64,000 nt of DNA from Candidatus Amulumruptor caecigallinarius (GTDB lineage Bacteria > Bacteroidota > Bacteroidia > Bacteroidales > Muribaculaceae): contig JAMPDP010000001.1 of the NCBI GenBank assembly GCA_023665605.1, positions 940,484 through 1,004,483 on the forward strand. Reading direction: 5' to 3'. The notes beneath the pieces are model-generated. The model was not told the DNA's origin and ran no database searches. It was given only the letters and a program-made list of their open reading frames with translations. The position numbers and the translations under genes are program-made. Every line of letters starts with the position of its first letter. The first letter of the stretch is position 1. Of the stretch, positions 52,990 through 62,443 are shown piece by piece.

Positions 52990-53986
52990 CGGCGTAGACC
53001 TGGCGGAGTTAACCACCATGCGCCTCCCGGCGGAGTGCGCTGAGTTCTGCGAGTATGACACCCTCGACGACCTGCGCCGGCTCCATGCCGATGGGAAGCT
53101 GGAGGGGGCATTCCATCTTGGCGGGGGAAGCAACGTGCTCTTTGTCGGCGGCAAGACCCCGGCGCGGGTGTGTCACTCGCGGATGCGGCTGATAGAGGCG
53201 GTTCCCGACGCTGCCGGCGACACCGTGGCGGTGACAGCTCAGAGCGGAGTCACGCTCGATGACCTTGTGGCCATGACCTGTGCATGGGGTCTGTGGGGAC
53301 TTGAGAATTTATCAATGATTCCGGGACACATTGGCGGGGCTGCGGTGCAGAATGTAGGAGCTTACGGTGCTGAACTCGCCGATGTGGTGACCTCGGTCAC
53401 GGCTCTTGACGTGACTGACGGCAGCATGCGTACGTTCACCCCGCAGGAGCTTGATTACGGCTACCGACACTCCATCTTCAAGACCCCGGAGGCAGCGAAC
53501 CGTTATGTGGTCACTTCCGTGTCATTGACACTCCGGCGCAAGGGTGTCCCTAACCTTGGCTACAAGGCGCTGGCATCTGCGGTCACTCCCGATGCGACAC
53601 CGGAGCAAATGCGACAGTCGGTCATGGATATGCGACGCGCCAAGCTCCCTGACCCCGCTACGGTGGGTAGCGTAGGGAGCTATTTCGTCAACCCGATAGT
53701 GGATGCCTCAGAGGGGGAAAGGTTTCGTCGCGAGCATCCTGAGGCCCCGGCGTTTGACACGGCAGATGGGCGTGTGAAGCTCTCGGCTGCATGGCTGATA
53801 GACCATGCCGGGTGCAAACCGCTCACTTGCGGGGGAGCGTCGCTGTGGCCTACGCAGCCGCTGGTGATAGTGAACACCCATGGCAACGCCACGGGGGCAG
53901 ACATCATCGGTCTGGAGCAGGCCGTTCGCGCCCGAGTCAAAGACACGTTTGGCATTACCCTCCAGTGCGAGGTGGTGAAGCCCTGA
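52973..53986 (+). CDS. murB: UDP-N-acetylmuramate dehydrogenase
   Basis: MurB reduces UDP-GlcNAc-enolpyruvate to UDP-MurNAc with NADPH and FAD in the cytoplasm. The FAD-binding part has LGGGSNVLFV near residue 49 and LENLSMIPGHIGGAAVQNVGAYG near 110, and the proton-donor serine lies in TVGSVGSYFVNP near 229. The length (337) and the Tyr loop region (YGYRHSIFK) fit the type I MurB. murA follows after 67 bases, so the first two committed steps of peptidoglycan synthesis are side by side. Confidence 0.95.
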   Translation: MVRVTNGVDLAELTTMRLPAECAEFCEYDTLDDLRRLHADGKLEGAFHLGGGSNVLFVGGKTPARVCHSRMRLIEAVPDAAGDTVAVTAQSGVTLDDLVAMTCAWGLWGLENLSMIPGHIGGAAVQNVGAYGAELADVVTSVTALDVTDGSMRTFTPQELDYGYRHSIFKTPEAANRYVVTSVSLTLRRKGVPNLGYKALASAVTPDATPEQMRQSVMDMRRAKLPDPATVGSVGSYFVNPIVDASEGERFRREHPEAPAFDTADGRVKLSAAWLIDHAGCKPLTCGGASLWPTQPLVIVNTHGNATGADIIGLEQAVRARVKDTFGITLQCEVVKP

Positions 53987-54053
53987 AGCATAATCACGGG
54001 GATATAAGATATATAAGACTTATTAGCCCCCGACACAGACAAAACAACAGAAC

Positions 54054-55376
54054 ATGAGTTCATTCATCATAGAGGGTGGTCGCCGTCTCAGCGGCTCCAT
54101 CACTCCGCAGGGAGCCAAGAACGAGGCCCTGCAAATCATCAGCGCGACGCTGCTCACCGACAAGCCCGTGCACGTCACCAATATCCCGGAGATTTCGGAT
54201 GTTGTTAACCTCATAGCGCTTCTCGAAGCCATGGGAGTCAAGGCGGAGCGGCATGGTAAGGGTGACTACACCTTTGTGGCCGCAGAGATTGACGCCTCAT
54301 ACCTTGAAAGTGATGACTTTACACGCCGCTGTGCCGCACTTCGCGGGTCGGTCCTGGTGGTGGGGCCACTGCTCACACGTCTGGGTCGCGCTTGGTTTGC
54401 CAAGCCGGGCGGCGACAAGATAGGCCGCCGCAAGGTAGACACCCACATACAGGGCTTGATGAACTTAGGTGCGACGCTCGGCTATGACGACTCGCGCCAC
54501 GCCTACCTGCTCTCGACCCCCAAACCTCGTGACCTCAAAGGGTGCTATATGCTCCTCGACGAGGCCTCGGTGACGGGCACCGCAAACATTATCATGGCTG
54601 CCACGATGGCCCATGGCGACACCACCATATACAATGCCGCCTGCGAGCCGTACCTGCAGCAGCTGTGCCGGCTGCTCACTGCAATGGGTGCCAAGATTGA
54701 CGGCATCGGTTCCAATCTGGTGACGGTACACGGCACGGGCGGTGAGCTTCTGGGGGGAGCCTCGCACCGTGTGCTCCCTGACATGATCGAGATAGGCAGC
54801 TTCATAGGGATGGCCGCTATCACGCGCAGCGACCTCACAATCCGCGATGTGTCAGTGGCCGACCTCGGCATCATCCCTGAGAGCTTCCGCCGCCTGGGCA
54901 TTGACATAGAGGTGCAGGGCGATGACCTGCACATACCCGCTAAGGAGAGTTATGTGATAGAAAAGGCTCTTGACGGCACAGTACTTACACTCGCCGACGC
55001 ACCGTGGCCCGGCCTGTCGCCTGACCTGCTCAGCGTGATGCTTGTCACGGCCACGCAATGCTCGGGAGCCGTGCTCATACACCAAAAGATGTTTGAGAGC
55101 CGTCTGTTCTTCGTGGATCACCTCATAGAGATGGGAGCACAGATTATACTCTGCGACCCGCATCGAGCCGTGGTGATAGGTCTTGACCACAAGACCGACT
55201 TGCACCCCAACTTCATGAAGAGTCCCGATATCCGAGCCGGCATAGCCATGCTCCTTGCCGCCATGTCAACGCCCGGGCGCAGCGTCATCGGCGACATTGA
55301 GCAGATAGACCGTGGCTATGAGCATATCGACACGCGCCTCAACGCCCTCGGAGCCTGCATTACCCGTCAGCCCTGA
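54054..55376 (+). CDS. murA: UDP-N-acetylglucosamine 1-carboxyvinyltransferase
   Basis: MurA adds enolpyruvate to UDP-GlcNAc, the first step of peptidoglycan synthesis. The protein has the two-domain fold with IIEGGRRLSGSITPQGAKNEALQI at the start and RCAALRGSVLVVGPLLTRLG near residue 92. The active-site loop reads KPGGDKIGRRKVDTH, so residue 121 is Asp (GAC at 54414-54416) where the fosfomycin-sensitive enzymes have Cys. The rest, including the conserved ASVTGTANIIMAA, is intact. A Cys-to-Asp change at this place is known to give fosfomycin resistance in other bacteria. Confidence 0.95.
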   Translation: MSSFIIEGGRRLSGSITPQGAKNEALQIISATLLTDKPVHVTNIPEISDVVNLIALLEAMGVKAERHGKGDYTFVAAEIDASYLESDDFTRRCAALRGSVLVVGPLLTRLGRAWFAKPGGDKIGRRKVDTHIQGLMNLGATLGYDDSRHAYLLSTPKPRDLKGCYMLLDEASVTGTANIIMAATMAHGDTTIYNAACEPYLQQLCRLLTAMGAKIDGIGSNLVTVHGTGGELLGGASHRVLPDMIEIGSFIGMAAITRSDLTIRDVSVADLGIIPESFRRLGIDIEVQGDDLHIPAKESYVIEKALDGTVLTLADAPWPGLSPDLLSVMLVTATQCSGAVLIHQKMFESRLFFVDHLIEMGAQIILCDPHRAVVIGLDHKTDLHPNFMKSPDIRAGIAMLLAAMSTPGRSVIGDIEQIDRGYEHIDTRLNALGACITRQP

Positions 55377-55439
55377 ACGGCGGCTGTTGCTGCCCCCGCG
55401 GGAACGTCTGTTATCCGGCGGAAGAGAGGCACACCGGGG

Positions 55440-57095
55440 TCAGGAGTAGAGGAAGCGCTTGATGGAGCGTTTCGGAGTCTTGACGAACTCGGTGGGGTGC
55501 ACCTGTATGCGGTCAATCCGCTCATAAGGTGCCACCAGTTCGTTGAGTTGTCGTCGGACATGCTCCATAGGCCTCTCTATGCCGGCCAAGGTCAGGCCGT
55601 CGCGGTCCATAGCCTCGTAGTCGGGATATACCAGAGCTACGAGACGCCCTTCACGTTCCACCACCAGGCTCTCGCCGACGTAGGGTAGGTTGTTGAGCTT
55701 GGCCTCAATCTCCTCGGGATAGATGTTCTGACCCGTGGCGGTGAGAATCATGGTCTTGTAGCGTCCTTTGATGAAGAGTGTGCCGTCCGGAGTGCGCGTA
55801 CCCATGTCGCCGGTGTGGAGCCATCCGTCGTCATCGAGCACGGCAGCCGTGGCTACTGAGTTCTTGTAGTAACCCTTCATCACGTTCACGCCCTGGACGC
55901 ATATCTCACCGGGCACGAGGGTGGGGTCACCCTCGCCCACTATCTTGCTCTCCATGCCGGTGATAGTGCGTCCGCATGAGCCACCGATGAAGTGCTTGGC
56001 CGGGGTATAGCTGATCAGCGGGCCGCACTCGGTCATGCCGTAGCCCACCGTCACCGGAAAGCCGATTGAGAGGAGAAACGCCTCCACCTCCGGGTTGAGG
56101 GGGGCACCGCCCACTATCACCTGCGCGAACTCGCCGCCGAGGATGTCTGTGAGCTTGCGCCTTATCTTGCGGCGCACCAATGTACCCACCAAGGGAGTCT
56201 TGAGCAACCGCTGCATAGAGGGCTTGCTTATGGCCGGGAGGATGGCGCGGCGATATATCTTCTCAAGTATCAGCGGTACGCAAAGTATCAGCGTGGGCTT
56301 CACAGCGGCGAGCGCTTTGAGCAGCACGGGTGGGGTAGGAGTCTTGCCGAGCACGGTGATGCACGCACCGCATGCCAGAGGAGTGAGCATATCGAAGGCA
56401 CAACCGTAGGCATGTGCCAGAGGCAGGAAGCAGAGGCAGCGTGCTGTCGGGGAGTAGAGGTGCGCCTCGATGCCGAATGTCACGTTGCCTGCGAGATTGG
56501 CGTATGTGAGCATTACCCCCTTGGAGAAGCCCGTGGTGCCTGATGTGTAGTTGATTTCAGCCACGGAGTCAGGTGACACCTCGGCGTATGCCACGTCAGT
56601 GGGGCCGAAGCCCGGGGCGAAGCGGCGAGCGAACTTCATGGATACGGCAGCCACAGCGCGAGCCATGCGTCCGCGGCTGCTCTTCTTCTCGGCAAGCACC
56701 TCACCATCTTCCAGCGCGAGGACGGCTTTGAGAGCGGGCATCTGCGAGGCATCGAGGTTCTCGGCAATCGAACGCCCGACTACAAGGAGCACTGCGTCCG
56801 AGTGGTTGACGATGTGCTGTGCATCCGCCGGATTAAACTCCTGGAGCACCGGCACGATGACCGCACCATAGGTGATGGTGGCCATGAACGTCACAATCCA
56901 CTCAATAGAGTTGCGTCCCATCAAGGCCACTTTGTCACCCGGCTTGATGCCGAGTTCGCGGTAGAGCATATGGGTCAGCTCGATGCGTCGCGCCACTTCG
57001 CCGTAGGTCACGGTGATGCCGGTCATATAGTCGCTGATGGCGGGAAGCTCCCAGTGGTCCATCATCGACTTCTCGTAAATTCGCAGTAAATCCAT
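55440..57095 (-). CDS. AMP-binding long-chain acyl-CoA synthetase
   Basis: The 551-residue protein activates fatty acids with ATP and CoA. The adenylate-forming motif is INYTSGTTGFSKGVML near residue 180, VTVGYGMTECGPL near 346 and LHTGDMGTRTPDG near 428, followed by KGRYKTMILTATGQNIYPEEIE. There is no signal peptide. The start at 57095 is set at MDLLRIYEKS because the longer frame adds no conserved sequence. The substrate chain length cannot be told. It converges on murA with 63 bases between stops. Confidence 0.9.
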   Translation of the reverse strand: MDLLRIYEKSMMDHWELPAISDYMTGITVTYGEVARRIELTHMLYRELGIKPGDKVALMGRNSIEWIVTFMATITYGAVIVPVLQEFNPADAQHIVNHSDAVLLVVGRSIAENLDASQMPALKAVLALEDGEVLAEKKSSRGRMARAVAAVSMKFARRFAPGFGPTDVAYAEVSPDSVAEINYTSGTTGFSKGVMLTYANLAGNVTFGIEAHLYSPTARCLCFLPLAHAYGCAFDMLTPLACGACITVLGKTPTPPVLLKALAAVKPTLILCVPLILEKIYRRAILPAISKPSMQRLLKTPLVGTLVRRKIRRKLTDILGGEFAQVIVGGAPLNPEVEAFLLSIGFPVTVGYGMTECGPLISYTPAKHFIGGSCGRTITGMESKIVGEGDPTLVPGEICVQGVNVMKGYYKNSVATAAVLDDDGWLHTGDMGTRTPDGTLFIKGRYKTMILTATGQNIYPEEIEAKLNNLPYVGESLVVEREGRLVALVYPDYEAMDRDGLTLAGIERPMEHVRRQLNELVAPYERIDRIQVHPTEFVKTPKRSIKRFLYS

Positions 57096-57292
57096 ACCAT
57101 TACAACGCCTCACCCTCACCGGAGGTTGCATCAACGGTTCATTGACAGAGAAATTGCCGGTTGTGCAACAAAGATGCAGACGCGGATGTTAACATTTATT
57201 ATATGCTCCATGCCTAAACTCGGTGTTTGCTTTCGAGTCCAAGATACAAATAGCCATTGTTACCTTATCAGCGCTATGGCGCACTCCCATTT

Positions 57293-57820
57293 ATGCAACA
57301 GATATTACGTTATGCATTAGTAGCCACCTTGGCCGGTGTGCCGGGGTGCTTTGCTGCCCGGGCACAGTATATTTCGATTGATGCCGGCGTTCCCGGTTTC
57401 GGGCTGCATGTGTCAAACTATATTCCGGCAGCACCGGCTCCGCCGCCGCCACCTGCTGTTGTCGCCGCGCCGGTGGTGATTCCATTGTTGCCGGGCGTAG
57501 TTGCAACTCCGCCTCCTCCGCATCCGCGACATCATCGCCCGGCACCTGCCCCGCGCCCTGTGCGCTATGTGGTGCCGGCTGTTCCCGGCCCGGTCATTGC
57601 CCCCGGGCATGGAGTCCGTCCGGGCGGTCGCCCCGGCGGCCCTAATGTGGGTCATCGTCCCGGCGACCGTCCCGGTGGCGGGCCTAATGTTGGTCCTCGA
57701 CCCGGAGGGCGTCCCGGTGGCTCGGGCCACGGCCCCGGCGGACGTCCCGGTGGTGGTCATGGGCCCGGTGGACGTCCCGGTGGTGGGCATGGCCCCGGTG
57801 GTGGCCATCATCACCGCTGA
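57293..57820 (+). CDS. Exported Pro- and Gly-rich protein
   Basis: The 175-residue protein has a signal peptide (MQQILRYALVATLAGVPGCFAARA), a hydrophobic strand with ISIDAGVPGFGLHVSNYIPA, a Pro/Ala/Val-rich part with APAPPPPPAVVAAPV, and then a C-terminal part of about 70 residues made almost only of Gly, Pro, Arg and His: units of the kind GPGGRPGG repeated. It ends GGHHHR. Such a tail is disordered and basic; binding of metal, nucleic acid or peptidoglycan is conceivable. No family is recognised. The start at 57293 is chosen at the signal peptide. Confidence 0.6.
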   Translation: MQQILRYALVATLAGVPGCFAARAQYISIDAGVPGFGLHVSNYIPAAPAPPPPPAVVAAPVVIPLLPGVVATPPPPHPRHHRPAPAPRPVRYVVPAVPGPVIAPGHGVRPGGRPGGPNVGHRPGDRPGGGPNVGPRPGGRPGGSGHGPGGRPGGGHGPGGRPGGGHGPGGGHHHR

Positions 57821-57843
57821 TATGTGTGGCTATCGCACGCTTT

Positions 57844-58962
57844 TCAAGCGAGGCGGTAGCGGGCACCCGGATAGCATATGAGGATGCCCTTGAACTCCAT
57901 GTCGACAAGCAGAGCCATGGTGCGCGATATGCCTAAGGTAGTTCCTGCGGCTATTGCGTCGACCGTGGCTTCCCCTTTGGTGCGTAGCAACTCGACGATG
58001 GCCTGCTCGTCAGGCGTGAGTTCGAGGGGGAGGGTGTTTTGGGTGCCTTCGGGCTGCATCAACGGCCATCCGAGGAGTTCAGCCACATCATCAGCGCAAG
58101 TGACCATAGATGCTTGGTGGCGGCGTATGAGCAGGTTGCAACCCTTGGAATACTCATCGCTGATGCGCCCCGGGAGGGCCATCACTTCACGGTTATAGGC
58201 AGCGGCGAGGCGAGCGGTGACGAGGGCTCCTCCGCGTTCGGCGCTCTCCACCACTATCACCCCGTCAGAAAGTCCCGCAACGATGCGGTTGCGGGCCAGA
58301 AAGTTGCCTTTATGCACCGGGGCATCAGAGCGATATTCCGTGACGAGAGCTCCGCCGAGTGAGAGCAGTCGACGCGCCTCAGTGCGGTGCACTGAGGGGT
58401 AGATGGTCTTGAGGCCGTGAGCCAGCACGGCCACCGTGGGGCACCCGGCGTCCATGGCGGCGCGATGTGCAGCAATGTCCACGCCATAGGCGAGTCCGCT
58501 CACTATCACAGGTTTCGCCGGGAGGTTTGCGGCAAGATCGCTCACCACGCGTCGGATGAAATCGCAGCCGTAAGGGGTGGCGTGGCGCGTGCCGACAATG
58601 CCGAGCACGAAGCGCGAATCGAGGTCGCAGTCACCGAGCGAGTAGAACAGAGCGGGAGCATCGTCACATTCAGTCAGGCGGCGAGGATAGCTACCCTCGG
58701 TGATGAATGATGTGTTCACGCCATTTCCCATGATGAATGCCAGCTCGCGGTCAGCTGCGGTCAGAGCTACGTCACGCACCTGCCGGGATGCCATGCGCGA
58801 ACGGGTGCCGAGCATGGACTGGAGTTGCTTCTCGCCCAGAGAGAAGAAGCTCTCAAGGGAGCCTGTGCGGTCAAGCACACTGCGTCCCGTGGATGCGTTG
58901 ATGCCCGGGAGTGATGAGAAAGCGATTTGCCTCCGCAACTCGGTGTCTATCATATGAGGCAT
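57844..58962 (-). CDS. dprA: DNA-processing protein DprA
   Basis: DprA loads RecA on single-stranded DNA during natural transformation. The Rossmann-fold core has VLGIVGTRHATPYG near residue 118, VIVSGLAYGVDIAAHRAAM near 150, VAVLAHGLKTIYPSVH and KGNFLARNRIVAGLSDGVIVVESAERGGALVTA, and the C-terminal winged helix starts about 320. The N-terminal helix-hairpin-helix region is present. The 372-residue length is normal. It follows the thioesterase gene by 67 bases, an arrangement also seen in other Bacteroidales. Confidence 0.95.
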   Translation of the reverse strand: MPHMIDTELRRQIAFSSLPGINASTGRSVLDRTGSLESFFSLGEKQLQSMLGTRSRMASRQVRDVALTAADRELAFIMGNGVNTSFITEGSYPRRLTECDDAPALFYSLGDCDLDSRFVLGIVGTRHATPYGCDFIRRVVSDLAANLPAKPVIVSGLAYGVDIAAHRAAMDAGCPTVAVLAHGLKTIYPSVHRTEARRLLSLGGALVTEYRSDAPVHKGNFLARNRIVAGLSDGVIVVESAERGGALVTARLAAAYNREVMALPGRISDEYSKGCNLLIRRHQASMVTCADDVAELLGWPLMQPEGTQNTLPLELTPDEQAIVELLRTKGEATVDAIAAGTTLGISRTMALLVDMEFKGILICYPGARYRLA

Positions 58963-59029
58963 AGGTGTGGATGATGTTTAGGGGATGGAGGGTGAGTGGG
59001 GAAGCAGGTGGAATTTGGAATTAGGGCAG

Positions 59030-59464
59030 TCAGAGGAAGCGCGCGAAGGCCTCGGCCAGTTCTTCGCCACGGGTGAGGACACCGGCGCGTGTGGCTACCA
59101 CAGTGACCTCGGCGGTGCAGCACAGCAGCATCGCGGGCATGCGGTATATTGCCTGACGGAAGATGAACCGGGCCCCTTGCCGCTCAATGTTGAGGCAGCT
59201 GAGAGCCGTGGCTCCGAGGCCGAGCGGGGCCTTGTAGGTGATGTCGATGCGGTGCACCACCGGGTCTATCCCCTGCTCGCTCATGCTGCGGAAACTGAGT
59301 CCGGCGGCCTCGCAAAATTCATGGCGTGTGTGCTCCATGTAGTGCAGGTAGATGGCGTTGTTTACGCGTCCCTGTGAGTCAACTTCATAGTCGCGCACCT
59401 TGATTTCCATGCCGAAGATGTAGTGGTTGCCGTGGATTTCGACGGGTTGCAGTTCAGTGTGCAT
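59030..59464 (-). CDS. Acyl-CoA thioesterase, 4-hydroxybenzoyl-CoA thioesterase/YbgC type
   Basis: The 144-residue protein has the hotdog fold: MEIKVRDYEVDSQGRVNNAIYL with the catalytic Asp and Asn, then EHTRHEFCEAAG and RIDITYKAPLGLG. The start at residue 1 is preferred since HYIFGMEIKVRDYE aligns with the usual N-terminus. It hydrolyses acyl-CoA or acyl-ACP. The neighbouring acyl-CoA genes make a role in fatty-acid turnover likely, but the substrate is not defined. Confidence 0.88.
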   Translation of the reverse strand: MHTELQPVEIHGNHYIFGMEIKVRDYEVDSQGRVNNAIYLHYMEHTRHEFCEAAGLSFRSMSEQGIDPVVHRIDITYKAPLGLGATALSCLNIERQGARFIFRQAIYRMPAMLLCCTAEVTVVATRAGVLTRGEELAEAFARFL

Positions 59465-59525
59465 GATTCATCAATTTGAGTATAATTCAACAACAGAGTT
59501 GGCAGTGACCGGCTGAAATTTGAGA

Positions 59526-59571
59526 GCGGCCCGCGCCCGGAGCCGTGTGGGCTTGACGGGGCGCGGGCCGC
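59526..59571 (-). terminator. Hairpin downstream of the acyl-CoA dehydrogenase gene
   Basis: A perfect 13-bp G+C-rich stem (GCGGCCCGCGCCC with GGGCGCGGGCCGC) lies 78 bases after the acyl-CoA dehydrogenase stop. The T-run is poor, so termination is inferred. Confidence 0.5.
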
Positions 59572-59648
59572 AGTGAGAGTGTCAGTGAGATGGCCGTGCC
59601 GGCTGAGGGTGTCGGGCCCTCATTGGGACGGTGATCCGGATGAGCACG

Positions 59649-61352
59649 TTATGCCTCCTGATAGTCGGCTACCTGGTCGGGCATGAAGTTGGCGATGAAT
59701 GCCTCGTGCTTTGCCACCTCGGCCTGTGCCATCTTGCAATACACCTCGGCGCTCTTGGCGAAGTCCGCATTGCGGTCGGCATCGAGCACGAGAAGGTGTC
59801 CCATGATGATGTTGCCGGCCATCTCCACGAGGCGGCGAGCCATCAGGTCGAGATAAGCCTGATCCTTGACGGAAGTAACCTTCTCCACCGCGTTCTTGTA
59901 GATGCGTGTGAGCTCCTTGAGGGTAGAGCGGAGGGGCTTGAGGTCATTGTTGACCTCCTGAGCCTCGTAGCTCTCGATGAGACCCAGATAAGTGCCGGTG
60001 GTGACGTGGCGGATGGCCGCAACCACCTGCAGCTGGGTTGTGCCCTCGTAGATGGAGATGATGCGTGCGTCGCGGTAGAGGCGCTCGCAGGCGTAGTCCT
60101 TCATGAAGCCGGAACCGCCATGCACCTGGATGCAGTCATAAGCGTTCTGGTTGCAGTACTCGCTGCCCATTCCCTTGGCCAGGGGGGTGCAGGCATCAGC
60201 CAGACGGCTGTACAGCTTCATCTCCTTGCGCTCGTCGGGGGTGAGGGTGCGCTCCTTGGCGATATCCTCATAGAGCTTGTACATATCCACGAAGCGAGAG
60301 GTCTCGTAAAGGAGTGAGCGGCTTGCGTCGAGCTTGGCCTTCATCACGGCTATCATCTCATATACAGCCGGGAACTCGATGATGGCCTTGCCAAACTGCT
60401 TGCGGTCCTTGGCATAGGCGAGAGCCTCGCGGTAAGCGAGCTCGCTGACGCCCACGCTCTGTGCGGCGATGCCGAGGCGTGCACCGTTCATCAGGGCCAT
60501 CACATACTTGATGAGGCCCAGACGGCGCGAGCCGCAGAGCTCGGCCTTGGCATTCTTGAACACGAGCTCGCAGGTGGGCGAGCCCTTGATGCCGAGCTTG
60601 TTCTCGATGCGACGCACTGTCACGCCGCCGTCGCGCTTGTCGTAGATGAACATCGAGAGGCCGCGGCCATCCTTGGTGCCATCCTCAGAGCGGGCGAGCA
60701 CCAGGTGTATGTCTGAGTCGCCGTTGGTGATGAAGCGCTTCACGCCGTTGAGACGCCAGGTGCCGTCAGGCTGCTCGGTGGCCTTGAGCATCACGCTCTG
60801 CAGGTCGGAGCCGGCATCGGGCTCTGTGAGGTCCATTGACATGGTCTCGCCCTCGCACACGCGGGGGATGAACTTCTGCTTCTGCTCCTCGTCGGCAAAC
60901 TCGTAGATGGTCTCGGCACAGTCCTGCAGGCCCCAGATGTTCTCGAAGCCGGTGTCAGCGCGGCTGACGAGCTCGGCTCCCATGATGTAGGGGGTGATGG
61001 GGAAGTTGAGGCCGCCTAGACGGCGGGGCATTGCCATGCCCATGAGGCCGGCCTTGCGCATAGCCTCGAGGTTGCGGTCGGTGCCGGCGGCATACTTGAC
61101 GTGTCCGTCAACCACCGTGGGCCCCTCGTGGTCCACTTCCTCGGCATTCTCGGCAACGATGTCGCCGCAGATTTCGCCCATGATGGAGAGCACGCGGTCA
61201 TATGAGTCCATGGCGTCGTCGAAGTCGAGCGGCGCGTAGTCAAACTTGTCAGCGTCAGTGTAGTCACGCTCCTTCAGCGCGACAATCTTCTGCATCAGCG
61301 GATGGCTCAGGTGATGCTTCAGCGCGGGGTTGTCAGTATAGAAATTAGCCAT
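59649..61352 (-). CDS. Acyl-CoA dehydrogenase
   Basis: The 567-residue flavoenzyme oxidises acyl-CoA to enoyl-CoA and passes electrons to the electron-transfer flavoprotein encoded just upstream. Hallmarks are MDLTEPDAGSDLQSV near residue 175, FITNGDSDIHLVLARS near 210, RKQFGKAIIEFPAVYEMIAVMKAKL near 318 and the C-terminal QVHGGSGFMKDYACERLYRDARIISIYEGTTQLQ. The protein is longer than the usual 380 residues because of an additional C-terminal domain (about 440-567) found in AidB/ACAD-like relatives. It starts three bases after etfA ends. Confidence 0.92.
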   Translation of the reverse strand: MANFYTDNPALKHHLSHPLMQKIVALKERDYTDADKFDYAPLDFDDAMDSYDRVLSIMGEICGDIVAENAEEVDHEGPTVVDGHVKYAAGTDRNLEAMRKAGLMGMAMPRRLGGLNFPITPYIMGAELVSRADTGFENIWGLQDCAETIYEFADEEQKQKFIPRVCEGETMSMDLTEPDAGSDLQSVMLKATEQPDGTWRLNGVKRFITNGDSDIHLVLARSEDGTKDGRGLSMFIYDKRDGGVTVRRIENKLGIKGSPTCELVFKNAKAELCGSRRLGLIKYVMALMNGARLGIAAQSVGVSELAYREALAYAKDRKQFGKAIIEFPAVYEMIAVMKAKLDASRSLLYETSRFVDMYKLYEDIAKERTLTPDERKEMKLYSRLADACTPLAKGMGSEYCNQNAYDCIQVHGGSGFMKDYACERLYRDARIISIYEGTTQLQVVAAIRHVTTGTYLGLIESYEAQEVNNDLKPLRSTLKELTRIYKNAVEKVTSVKDQAYLDLMARRLVEMAGNIIMGHLLVLDADRNADFAKSAEVYCKMAQAEVAKHEAFIANFMPDQVADYQEA

Positions 61353-61355
61353 GGC

Positions 61356-62384
61356 TTATTTGGAGTTCTTCTTGTAGTACTTGATGAGCTTGGGGAGCAC
61401 GTCCTCGATGGTGCCGTTGATCACGTAGTCAGCGATGGTGTTGATGGGCGCATCGGGGTCGGAGTTCACGGAGATGATGATGGAGCTCTCCTGCATGCCG
61501 GCGATGTGCTGAATCTGTCCGGAGATGCCGCAGGCGATGTAGAGCTTGGGGCGCACGGTGACACCGGTCTGGCCGATCTGGCGAGCATGCTCGGTGAAGC
61601 CGGCATCCACGGCAGCGCGGCTTGCGCCGACCTCGGCGCCGAGGGTGTCAGCGAGCTCGTGGAGGAGCTGGAAGTTCTCCTTGGAGCCTACGCCGTAGCC
61701 GCCGGCCACGATGATGGGAGCACCCTTGATGTTGATCTTGCTCTTCTCGATGTGGCGGTCGATGATCTCCACTGCGAAGTCAGCGTCAGACACATACTTC
61801 TTGGCATCGAGCTTGACCACCTCACCCTTGTGGTTGGGGTCGAGCACCTCTTTCTTCATCACGCCCTCGCGCACGGTGGCCATCTGCGGACGGCAGTCGG
61901 GGTTGACGATGGTGGCCACGATGTTGCCGCCGAAAGCGGGACGAATCTGGTAGAGCAGGTCGGTGTACTCCTTGCCGGTCTTGGGGTCCTTGTGGGGTCC
62001 GATCTCAAGGGCGGTGCAGTCAGCGGTGAGGCCGCTGTGCAGACATGAGCTCACGCGGGGACCGAGGTCACGGCCTATGCAGGTGGCGCCCATCAGGCAA
62101 ATCTGCGGCTTGATCTCCTTGAACAGGTTGATGAGCACCGATGCGTGGGGGTTGCTCAGATAGGGGTAGAGGCGCTTGTCCTCCACCTTGTAGACCACGT
62201 CAGCGCCGTAGGGGAAGATCTGGTCCTCCACGCCGTCGAGTTTGTCGCCGATTACCAATGCTTCGAGCTTGACGCCGAGCTTCTTGGCCAGTTCGCGGCC
62301 CTTGGTGAGGAGCTCAAGGCTGACATCGGCCACGCGGCCGTCCTCGAACTCGCAATATACTATCAGGTTGTTGTTATCAGTCAT
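61356..62384 (-). CDS. etfA: Electron-transfer flavoprotein subunit alpha
   Basis: The 342-residue protein carries the FAD domain of the electron-transfer flavoprotein. The C-terminal FAD-binding part has VGASRAAVDAGFTEHARQIGQTG near residue 240, then PKLYIACGISGQIQHIAGMQES. The N-terminal part (VYCEFEDGRVADVSLELLTK) is the alpha/beta domain. It is 59 bases after etfB and three bases before the dehydrogenase gene, so the three form an operon. Confidence 0.95.
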   Translation of the reverse strand: MTDNNNLIVYCEFEDGRVADVSLELLTKGRELAKKLGVKLEALVIGDKLDGVEDQIFPYGADVVYKVEDKRLYPYLSNPHASVLINLFKEIKPQICLMGATCIGRDLGPRVSSCLHSGLTADCTALEIGPHKDPKTGKEYTDLLYQIRPAFGGNIVATIVNPDCRPQMATVREGVMKKEVLDPNHKGEVVKLDAKKYVSDADFAVEIIDRHIEKSKINIKGAPIIVAGGYGVGSKENFQLLHELADTLGAEVGASRAAVDAGFTEHARQIGQTGVTVRPKLYIACGISGQIQHIAGMQESSIIISVNSDPDAPINTIADYVINGTIEDVLPKLIKYYKKNSK

Positions 62385-62443
62385 GATTGTGCTGTGATTG
62401 TGAGAGTTGGGGATGCACTCTGCACTGTGTGTGTCAGTGTGCG

